From positions 41,223 to 105,222 of the forward strand of contig JACRDB010000128.1 of assembly GCA_016218725.1 (NCBI GenBank): a stretch of DNA of 64,000 bases, in the 5' to 3' direction. Origin of the DNA: Deltaproteobacteria bacterium (lineage in GTDB: Bacteria; Myxococcota_A; Polyangia; Polyangiales; Ga0077539). Each line of letters begins with the position of its first letter. Position 1 is the stretch's first letter. This document shows positions 57,500 to 64,000 of this stretch, in pieces. The notes under the pieces are model-generated. The model was not told the DNA's origin, searched no databases, and was given only the letters and a program-made list of their open reading frames with translations. Both the position numbers and the translations under genes were made by a program.

Positions 57500-58813
57500 A
57501 TGCATGACCTACGGACCTTTGTCGACAACATCGACGCGATGCGCGCGCACCTGGCCCGCCGCGGCGTGGGCGAGGGGGACCCGGTCTTCGCCCGCGTCCG
57601 CCAGCTCGCGGGCGAGCGCCGCCAGGCGATCATCCAGGGAGAGGCCCTCAAGCGCGACCTGAACCTCGCCAGCGGCAAGATCGCCAGGCTCCCGAAGGGC
57701 TCCGCGGAGCAGCTCTCGGCGCGCGACGAGGCGAGGCTCCTGGGAGACCGGGCCAAGGCCTTTGACACCGCCCAGAAGAACACCGAGGCGGAGCTCGAGG
57801 ACCTCCTCCTGCGGCTGCCGAACCTCCCGGAGCCGTCGGTGCCCGACGGCGTGGACGAGACCGCCAACGTCGAGGTCCGCCGCTGGGGCGAGATGCCCTC
57901 CATGGACTTCACGCCAAAAGAGCACCACACCCTCGGTGAGGCCCTGGGCATTCTTGACTTCAAGCGCGCCTCGGAGCTGTCTGGGCCGCGTTTTACGGTG
58001 CTCTGGGGCGTGGGCGCGGCGCTGGAGCGCGCCCTGGTGACCTTCATGCTGGACCTCCACACCCGGCGCCACGGGTACACCGAGGTGTACCCGCCGGTGA
58101 TCGCCCGGGACCACTGCCTCCGGGGCACCGGGAGCCTGCCAAAATTCGAGAAGGACCTCTTCAGGCTCCAGCTCGAAGACCGCGCCGAGCGGGGCTATGA
58201 CCTGTACCTCATCCCCACGGCGGAGGTGCCGCTCACCAACCTGCACGCGGGCGAGCTCCTGGACGGCGCCTCGCTCCCCCGGCGGTACACCGCGTACTCG
58301 CAGTGCTTCCGGAGCGAGGCGGGGGCCTATGGAAAGGACACCCGGGGGCTGATCCGCCAGCACCAGTTCGACAAGGTGGAGCTCTTCCAGCTCACCACTC
58401 CCGAGGAGAGCGACGCGGCCCACGAGGCGCTCACGGCCCACGCGGAGGCGGTGCTCCAGGCCCTGGGGCTCCACTACCGGGTGATGCTCCTTTGCGCCGG
58501 AGACATGGGCTTCTCGGCCAGGAAGACCTACGACCTGGAGGTCTGGCTCCCGGGTCACGGGGCCTTTCGGGAGATCTCCTCGTGCAGCAATTTCGGGGAC
58601 TTTCAAGCCCGCCGCGCGGGGCTCAAATACCGCCCCGCCCAGGACCCCAAGGCAAAGCCCAGGCTCCTGCACACGCTCAACGGCTCGGCCCTCGCCGTCG
58701 GCCGCACGGTGGTGGCCATCCTGGAGCAGTACCAGCAGGCCGACGGGAGCGTGACGGTCCCCGAGGCCCTCCGGCCCTACCTCCACGGGCTGGAGCGTAT
58801 CACAGGTCGGTAG
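57500..58813 (+). CDS. serS: seryl-tRNA synthetase
   Basis: A 437-residue class II synthetase of usual length. The N-terminal coiled-coil arm covers about 25-105. Motif 2 is F-R-S-E-A-G-A-Y-G-K-D-T-R-G-L-I-R-Q-H-Q-F and motif 3 N-G-S-A-L-A-V-G-R-T-V-V-A-I-L-E. The T-A-E-V-P-L-T serine-binding loop is present. It charges tRNA-Ser. It appears to be a single-gene unit with its own promoter. Confidence 0.96.
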   Translation: MHDLRTFVDNIDAMRAHLARRGVGEGDPVFARVRQLAGERRQAIIQGEALKRDLNLASGKIARLPKGSAEQLSARDEARLLGDRAKAFDTAQKNTEAELEDLLLRLPNLPEPSVPDGVDETANVEVRRWGEMPSMDFTPKEHHTLGEALGILDFKRASELSGPRFTVLWGVGAALERALVTFMLDLHTRRHGYTEVYPPVIARDHCLRGTGSLPKFEKDLFRLQLEDRAERGYDLYLIPTAEVPLTNLHAGELLDGASLPRRYTAYSQCFRSEAGAYGKDTRGLIRQHQFDKVELFQLTTPEESDAAHEALTAHAEAVLQALGLHYRVMLLCAGDMGFSARKTYDLEVWLPGHGAFREISSCSNFGDFQARRAGLKYRPAQDPKAKPRLLHTLNGSALAVGRTVVAILEQYQQADGSVTVPEALRPYLHGLERITGR

Positions 58814-58953
58814 CCTGCCGACATCGCCGTACGGCACCGGTGCTGGACCCAGGGCCGCCCACATACCGGACACCCGCCTCACCACCTGTGAACACCCTGG
58901 TACCCTGCGTGAGTGTACCAAAAGGTAGGTTCGCTCCCTTCCTCGGCGTACCC

Positions 58954-58982
58954 GGAAAACCTTAGAGATTCCAAGGGTTTCC
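58954..58982 (+). other. hairpin in the leader of the lipase gene
   Basis: Arms 58954-58963 (GGAAAACCTT) and 58973-58982 (AAGGGTTTCC) pair at nine of ten positions around a 9-base loop. No T-run follows. It lies 140 bases after the serS stop and 64 bases before the TTG at 59047; it could be a leader structure or a weak terminator. Nothing else is recognised in the 233-base gap. Confidence 0.3.
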
Positions 58983-59046
58983 AACGCGGTGAGGGCGTGC
59001 GAGCGGTGGCCCGGGGGATGCAGTGGGAGCTTCCAGGAGGTGTCCC

Positions 59047-60213
59047 TTGGCGCGAGCGATGGGTCTCTTGGGTGCTTATGTTCTCTCGGTGGGCCTCGTC
59101 GGCTGCGCGACGGGGGCCGAGGACCGGGCGCTGCCAACGCGCCTCCAGGGGAGCGCCGACGGGGGCGCGGACCCGGCGGTGCCGGAGCACACGACGCGCC
59201 CGAGGGCGCGCACGGTCGCGCGCTCGGAGCCCTGCTACGTGGTGTACCTGCCGGGCTACAACAACGACTCGGACCCGGCCACCACGGGCGAGGCCGAACG
59301 TCGTGACTACTGGCGAAGGAACCGCCGGGACACCTGGGGGGACTTTGTAAAGTGGTCCTCGGCCGAGGACGACCCGGAGGACGCATGCACCACGCTGGTG
59401 GCCGGTTACCGCGCCGGGGTGGCCTTCTGGGAGGACGCGGTGGCGGGCTCGGTGACCCGGCAGATCAACGACTTCATCACCGAGAACAGCATCCCCGAGG
59501 GGAGGCTCCTGCTGGTGGGCCACTCCCTCGGGGGGGTGGTGCTGCGCTGGATCGTGAACAACGGCGAGCCCGGGTCGCTGTATTACAACTACGAAGGGAG
59601 TGACTACGCCAGGGTGGTGCGCCACACGCGGTATGTGATCACGCTGGCGTCGCCGCACCTCGGGAGCCAGGCCGCGGACGCGGTGTACCGCCAGGGGGAC
59701 ACCTTCTGCGGGAATTTCATCGGCTCCATCGCGGGGCTCTTCGGGTACCGCACGCCGGCCACGGAGGCCCTCCGGAGGGTGTCCCTGGAGGGGGCCTCGG
59801 CGCAGGGAGGCTGGATGAGCGACGAGGGCCGCACCCGCGCCATCTACACGGTGGCGGGCCGTCGGTGGGACTCGGGCAATGGATCCCGCGAGGACTACCT
59901 CCTCCAGAGCGCGTGGTGGTGTATGGGGCTCTCGGCGTGCAGCTCCTGCAGCAACACCCCGGGCGATGGCGTGGTCACCGAGGCCAGCGCCGCGGGGATC
60001 TTCGAGCGCTCCGGCAGCGACGACGAGCGCTCCTGGCAGGAGGGCCAGCGTCTGGGAGGGCGCCGGGTGGACTGGCTCCGGGTGGACCACAACCACCACC
60101 ATATTCGGCTCGATGACCAGCGGCTGGACGCCTGGGACGCCCGCGAGGGTCAGGCCATGGTGCTCTTCCCGGGGTCGTACCTCGGCCAGCGGGGGAGGAA
60201 CCTGGAGCAGTAA
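59047..60213 (+). CDS. alpha/beta-hydrolase (lipase/PGAP1-like) lipoprotein
   Basis: A 388-residue exported hydrolase. AGGAGG at 59035-59040, six bases before the TTG at 59047, fixes that start; the ATG at 59059 is too far. The signal ends in V-G-L-V-G-C. The nucleophile elbow is G-H-S-L-G-G with S160; a V-Y-L-P-G-Y-N-N strand precedes it, A-S-P-H-L-G-S-Q-A follows (lipase/PGAP1-like) and V-D-H-N-H-H-H-I near the end offers the catalytic His. A Cys cluster S-A-C-S-S-C lies nearby. A surface lipase or esterase is likely; substrate unknown. The stop overlaps the next start as TAATG. Confidence 0.8.
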   Translation: MARAMGLLGAYVLSVGLVGCATGAEDRALPTRLQGSADGGADPAVPEHTTRPRARTVARSEPCYVVYLPGYNNDSDPATTGEAERRDYWRRNRRDTWGDFVKWSSAEDDPEDACTTLVAGYRAGVAFWEDAVAGSVTRQINDFITENSIPEGRLLLVGHSLGGVVLRWIVNNGEPGSLYYNYEGSDYARVVRHTRYVITLASPHLGSQAADAVYRQGDTFCGNFIGSIAGLFGYRTPATEALRRVSLEGASAQGGWMSDEGRTRAIYTVAGRRWDSGNGSREDYLLQSAWWCMGLSACSSCSNTPGDGVVTEASAAGIFERSGSDDERSWQEGQRLGGRRVDWLRVDHNHHHIRLDDQRLDAWDAREGQAMVLFPGSYLGQRGRNLEQ

Positions 60214-61238
60214 TGCGCAGGGGACGGCGGTACACGTTGGCGCTGGCGCTGGTCCTGGTCGGGGCCGGGGCGAGCTGGCGCTGGGGCTCGCCGGGCGCCG
60301 GCGCGGCGCCGCCGGAGCCCCTACCGTTGTCCGTTGAACCGTCGCAGACAACGACCCGACAAGCGATCACGCCGCGTGAGGGCGCCCGCCCCTCGGGCCC
60401 CGTGGACCCACCGGAGGCCGCGCCCGAGGCCCGGGAGCCGCAAGCAGCAGCGCCCCAGGGTGGCGAGGACCCGGGGCCCGGACCCTGGTTCGAGCGCTCC
60501 GGGGGGCGCACCGGGAGGCTCTCGCCCTTCGCGCGTCCGGAGGGCTCGGTGGCGGTCACCGTGGAGCGCTCCTACGGGGGAGCCCCGGTGCTGGAGTGCT
60601 GGGTGGAGGACACCGTGGTGCCCGCGGGAGCTGCCGCGCGGCTCCACGCGAGGGTGAGGGCGTCGTCTGGAACCGTGCGCGTGGGGCGGGTGACGGTGAC
60701 CACCTCCACCCGCCCTGGAGTGACCACGGAGACGGTGATGAACGCGGACGGCGACGGCTACAGCGCGCAGTTCGACACGCGGGAGGTGCCAGTCACGGCG
60801 GGTCAGGGCGCGCCTCCGAGGGTGGATTACGTGGTCCGGGCCGAGGGCCTCCATGACGGCGTGGCGTTCACCCGCGAGGCCCTCGGGAGCTTCCGTGTGC
60901 ACGCCCCGGGCGGCGCTGTGGACCCTGCGACGGCGCGCATGGGCGAGGCGCCGGAGGGCGTGACGGTGACGCTCCGGGCGACGGTAACCGTGGCGGGGAC
61001 CTACGGCCTCTACGGCGAGCTCTGGGGTGGCGAAGGGGGGCGGGTGCCGGTGGCCTTCGCGCGCGAGCGCTTCCCGAGGCTGGAGCCCGGCGCGAGGGAC
61101 GTGACGCTCACCTTCGGGCAGGGGGTCCTTCGGGACGCACACGTGCAGGGACCGTGGGTGCTGCGCAACGTACGCTGGCGCCATGCCTCGGCGGTGCCCC
61201 CGCACGAGCAGAGGGTCCCGCTGGAGCGCACGCTCTGA
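60213..61238 (+). CDS. exported partner protein of the lipase, unknown family
   Basis: A 341-residue protein with an N-terminal membrane anchor or signal (residues 8-30) and a Pro/Ala/Glu linker to about 95. The rest is beta-rich with Ig-like features (V-T-V-E-R-S-Y, R-V-T-V-T-T-S-T-R-P-G-V-T-T-E-T-V, D-Y-V-V-R-A-E-G). Translation is coupled to the lipase gene (TAATG), which suggests a chaperone, inhibitor or binding partner for it. No domain is recognised with confidence. Confidence 0.65.
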   Translation: MRRGRRYTLALALVLVGAGASWRWGSPGAGAAPPEPLPLSVEPSQTTTRQAITPREGARPSGPVDPPEAAPEAREPQAAAPQGGEDPGPGPWFERSGGRTGRLSPFARPEGSVAVTVERSYGGAPVLECWVEDTVVPAGAAARLHARVRASSGTVRVGRVTVTTSTRPGVTTETVMNADGDGYSAQFDTREVPVTAGQGAPPRVDYVVRAEGLHDGVAFTREALGSFRVHAPGGAVDPATARMGEAPEGVTVTLRATVTVAGTYGLYGELWGGEGGRVPVAFARERFPRLEPGARDVTLTFGQGVLRDAHVQGPWVLRNVRWRHASAVPPHEQRVPLERTL

Positions 61239-61304
61239 GGTCACCGCACCCACCGCCGTCTCCAGAGGTGAATCATGCACGGAGAGGGAGCCGGTGAGTG
61301 AGGT

Positions 61305-63542
61305 TCACAGCCTGTCGAGGCCATCCCCGGCGTAGGCGAGGTACACCCAGCACTGGGTCGGAAGGCCCGTCCAGGTCTCCGCCCAGGCGCCCGGGCGCCC
61401 GCCCTCGAAGGGCTCCCGCGAGGCGCGGTACTCTCCCTCCGAGGCCCTCAAGCCACGCTCGATGCGCCGGAGGATGCACATCCCATCGCGGATGCCCGAC
61501 GCGGCTGCCATGGCGCCAAACTCCGTGGTGGGTCCGTGACACGGGGCCGCGATGTCACACAGGCCCTCCGCCAGGCGATCCCGGGAGCGTGTCGCGAAGA
61601 TCGTCCTCGCCAGGCCGAGGTTCCTCGCCAGGTCCTCCGGCGGCGCGCCGGAGACCGTCAGGAGCCGCGCGCCCCACCCGCCCAGGAGGTCCAGCGCGTA
61701 GCTCGCGTCCCCCGCGGGGCGCAGCATCACACCGCCGCCGCGGCAGGGGTCCGGGGACCTGCTCCTCGGGGTGTTCGCCGCCCAGAACCGCCTCTCCGTG
61801 GTGTCCCAGGAGCGGGCGCTGCAGTCCGCCGGACGAGGGGCCAGGAGGCAGTCCCTCACGCGCCGTGCGGTCACCGCGCGCCCCGCCGCGAGGAGCCCAA
61901 AGTACGCAGAGACCGAGGCCTCGGTGCCCTGGTTGACGCAGCCGGGGGAGCCTGGTACTCGATCCTGGAGGCTCTCAAGGTAGTTCGCTGACGTATGCAT
62001 TACATCATTGACACGGGCCACGAAGTCCGTTGATTGTGGGTCGCGATCGCGGAGGTATGACCGAAGTCCGATGAGAACCCAGGAGGTGTTCCCGGGCCAC
62101 GGCGCGCTGACGCACTCGCTCAGCGGGCAGCGCTCCAGCGCGCCGCGGTCCGCGCGGCGCTCGCGGTAGCAGTCGTACCACGCCGCCCCGGAGAAGCGCT
62201 CCAGGTCCAGGAGGCGCCGAGCCAGGAGGTCCGCCGTGGCGGCGTAGCGAGCGCGCAGCGCGGGGTCCGTCGCGCGCGATACCTCCCTGGACAGGACCAT
62301 CAGGGCCAGGGCCTGGTTGTATGAATGATATACGATATGGTCGGGGTTCGGGTCCTCTCGCCAGGAGACCAGGAGCCCGTGGGCGGCCTGCGCCTGGTTC
62401 CGCAGGAGCGAGGCCCCGATGGCCGAGAGCACCGCGGGGTCCGGCGCCATCACCTCCGGGGCGTGGACGAACTCCGGCGCCGGGCCGTTCACCACCCTCG
62501 GGTCGCCCACGGAGAGCGTCCCCCGGTGCGCTCGGAGGCTCCTCCCGGGGTGGTAGCGCCGCGCGACGCCCACCTCCAGGGCCACCACCCGCGCGAGTTC
62601 CAGCCCCGCCGCCTCGCACCCGTCGGGGTCTTCATTGAAGCGATACCGAAACTCGCAGAGGGGGAGGTACGCCGTCGACGGCGTCCCGGTCACGGCGCCT
62701 GGGATGCGGTTCATGAACTTGCATCGGCGGCTGGGATCGGAGGGGGCCTGGACCAGGAGGCTCACCTCCAGGTCCGGCGGGTCCTCGTCGCGGCGCTCGC
62801 TCCCACCGACCACGAGCCGTAGCGCGGCCCCGCGGGGGGTCGCGGCGGCGAAGGGCGAGGCGCGGTACTCCCGAGAGGCCACCACCCACTCCCCCTCGCA
62901 GGTGCCCCCCGCGCCGACGGCCGTGCATGGACCGAGACTGTACGACAGCTCGATCCCTGAGACCTCCCTCCCGGCCCCGCGACCGCAGAGGTCCGGGAGC
63001 GGTCGGACCGCGGCCGCGGCGCCATCGTGGGTGTACACCCTCCAGTTCGACGCGCCGCCGAAGGCTGGATCCAGCGGGGTCCCGTAAGGCTCACCGCACC
63101 GGTCAGGCCACGAGACATCCGAGGTCTCAACGGACAAGGTCTCCACGCACGCCCCAGCGGGGCCGTGGCGCACCTCCAGGCGATAGGGCGTACACGCCTG
63201 GAGGTCCTCCAGCATCGCCGTGGCCGTGCGCTCCACGGTGAGCGACCGCTCGGCCACGGGGGCCCTCTCCGCGGCGACGGCCCACCGGAGCACGACGGGA
63301 CCGGGCTCCGACGTCGTGACGGTGACCCGGACGGCGTGGGCCGAGGAGCCCTCCACCAGGGCCGTCACCCGCCGAAGGGAGCACGGCGGAGCGACCGGCG
63401 TGGCGTCCATCGTAGCCTCGGGCGCCGCCACCGCGCCGTCGGCGACGGTCCGGTCGGGGGGCGCCCCGTCGGGCACGTACACTCGCAGCGCCTGGCAGCC
63501 CAGGCAGTGAAACAGAAGAGCCAGGAGGATAATCCAGCGCAT
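61305..63542 (-). CDS. large lipoprotein, possible alpha/alpha-toroid domain
   Basis: A 745-residue lipoprotein (F-H-C-L-G-C, Cys16). A fibronectin-III-like domain covers about 45-125 (V-T-A-L-V-E-G-S-S-A ... A-C-T-P-Y-R-L-E-V), a jelly-roll-like beta region about 140-330, and a helical region from about 360 to the end with paired helices and aromatic loops (H-S-Y-N-Q-A-L-A-L-M-V-L, A-W-Y-D-C-Y, N-T-S-W-V-L-I-G-L-R) like a six-hairpin glycosidase toroid. Catalytic acids could not be assigned, so enzyme function is open. ATG 63542 follows GGAG at a good distance. Confidence 0.65.
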   Translation of the reverse strand: MRWIILLALLFHCLGCQALRVYVPDGAPPDRTVADGAVAAPEATMDATPVAPPCSLRRVTALVEGSSAHAVRVTVTTSEPGPVVLRWAVAAERAPVAERSLTVERTATAMLEDLQACTPYRLEVRHGPAGACVETLSVETSDVSWPDRCGEPYGTPLDPAFGGASNWRVYTHDGAAAAVRPLPDLCGRGAGREVSGIELSYSLGPCTAVGAGGTCEGEWVVASREYRASPFAAATPRGAALRLVVGGSERRDEDPPDLEVSLLVQAPSDPSRRCKFMNRIPGAVTGTPSTAYLPLCEFRYRFNEDPDGCEAAGLELARVVALEVGVARRYHPGRSLRAHRGTLSVGDPRVVNGPAPEFVHAPEVMAPDPAVLSAIGASLLRNQAQAAHGLLVSWREDPNPDHIVYHSYNQALALMVLSREVSRATDPALRARYAATADLLARRLLDLERFSGAAWYDCYRERRADRGALERCPLSECVSAPWPGNTSWVLIGLRSYLRDRDPQSTDFVARVNDVMHTSANYLESLQDRVPGSPGCVNQGTEASVSAYFGLLAAGRAVTARRVRDCLLAPRPADCSARSWDTTERRFWAANTPRSRSPDPCRGGGVMLRPAGDASYALDLLGGWGARLLTVSGAPPEDLARNLGLARTIFATRSRDRLAEGLCDIAAPCHGPTTEFGAMAAASGIRDGMCILRRIERGLRASEGEYRASREPFEGGRPGAWAETWTGLPTQCWVYLAYAGDGLDRL

Positions 63543-64000
63543 GGGTCGCTCCACAGGGGGAGATCGCCCCGACGGCCGCCGCTGTGACAAGGCTCGTACT
63601 GAGGGACTGCTTCAAAATGAGCCATTCACAGCGACCTCACCCCCCGGCCCCATAGGCGCCAGGATAAGGGCTCCGAGGTCTGAATTTCAGGCACTTCAGG
63701 CAGCGGGTGGGGCTTCGAGGACGGCACGGTCGGCGACCGCGCCGCCGCTCCGCCCTGTCTTCTGACCCTTTTTTGCCCGGGGTTCGCCAGCGCAACGGTC
63801 TCCGAGGTCGCGTCGCTCACCCCGGGCTACGGAAGGTGGTCACCGCGCCTCCGCGCGGTTGCGCGGAGTGCGGTCCGAGTGTTCTCAAAAGCCGAAGGGG
63901 TTTCCGCGCGAGGAGTGCTCCCGCGGGCACAGCACGCGCCTCTCCAGTCCGCGTCGCCAGGCCTCCCCACTCCGTTTCCCTACGAGCTCGCTCCCTGCAA
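63543..64000. other. 458-base end region with no gene recognised
   Basis: Short open frames on both strands look like chance. Contents: a C-T-rich tract with TTTTTT at 63761, and an 8-base perfect hairpin CTCCGCGC-GGTT-GCGCGGAG at 63849-63868 with no T-run. It should hold the promoter of the minus-strand lipoprotein at 63542, but no clear -10 box is visible. A neighbouring gene may start beyond 64000. Confidence 0.4.

Noticed and set aside
63755..63770. TTTTTT run as a terminator
   Set aside because: The preceding GC-rich stretch does not form a stem with it on either strand.
1..64000. CRISPR arrays, insertion sequences, phage genes, replication origin
   Set aside because: No regularly spaced repeats, transposase, integrase, phage structural gene or DnaA-box cluster was found on reading both strands.

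Overview
The window is high-GC bacterial DNA, densely coding on both strands, and most likely from a predatory/gliding delta-type lineage (Myxococcota, probably Polyangia). This is inferred from content: a MYXO-CTERM-type tail on a secreted peptidase, many Cys-anchored lipoproteins with long Asp/Thr/Pro/Ala linkers, MopE-type metal-binding repeats, an IgGFc-binding-type lipoprotein, Ser/Thr kinases with C-terminal membrane segments, and a bacterial topoisomerase VI. No tRNA, rRNA, CRISPR array or recognisable transposase was seen.

Layout. 1-4.1 kb: a giant VIT/vWA/FHA/vWA protein. 4.1-4.9 kb: an overlapping XisH-XisI pair behind a clear promoter. 4.8-11.7 kb: cell-envelope genes (M23 peptidase, TolB-like, Cys-rich propeller and PSI-like lipoproteins, an outer-membrane protein). 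11.8-13.8 kb: a signalling knot with an Hpt domain protein, a SpoT/Mesh1-like HD hydrolase and a receiver-GGEEF protein. 13.9-16.5 kb: ABC1-type kinase plus PPP-type phosphatase operon, and a divergent Rieske lipoprotein. 16.56-23.46 kb: a three-gene block of visibly lower GC (endonuclease/exonuclease/phosphatase-fold protein, sulfatase-modifying-factor-like lipoprotein, IgGFc-binding-like lipoprotein), bounded by imperfect direct repeats. Its first gene is split by a frameshift at a run of ten G. 23.5-24.9 kb: ECF sigma factor and membrane anti-sigma. 25-33.9 kb: cystathionine beta-synthase, SDR plus methylmalonyl-CoA epimerase, a lipoprotein/RNase J/FAD-oxidoreductase operon and an FG-GAP lipoprotein. 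34-37.3 kb: topoisomerase VI B and A subunits. 37.3-39 kb: a pseudokinase with TPR-like repeats and a 70-residue membrane protein. 39-42.2 kb: nucleotide-sugar 4,6-dehydratase-like protein and DegT/DnrJ aminotransferase. 42.3-48.2 kb: P450, a zincin-propeller lipoprotein and a small beta-barrel. 48.3-53.3 kb: Ser/Thr kinase, RidA, glycerophosphodiesterase, FadL-like protein and SDR. 53.2-55.7 kb: hemE-hemY. 55.8-63.5 kb: PQQ-type propeller lipoprotein, serS, lipase-like lipoprotein with partner, and a large lipoprotein that may carry an alpha/alpha toroid.

Two themes join the genes. First, roughly a quarter are exported lipoproteins or outer-membrane proteins, so much of the window serves the cell surface. 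Second, many genes that start a transcription unit have a TAnnnT hexamer only 4-14 bases before the start codon and no Shine-Dalgarno, which predicts leaderless or very short-leader mRNAs. A few others (23316, 34017, 55836, 59047) have a strong Shine-Dalgarno instead. The observations I would look at first are the repeat-bounded low-GC block with its G10 frameshift, the structured 318-base gap between 10496 and 10813, the XisHI pair, and a possible beta-clamp-binding motif in the topoisomerase VI B tail.
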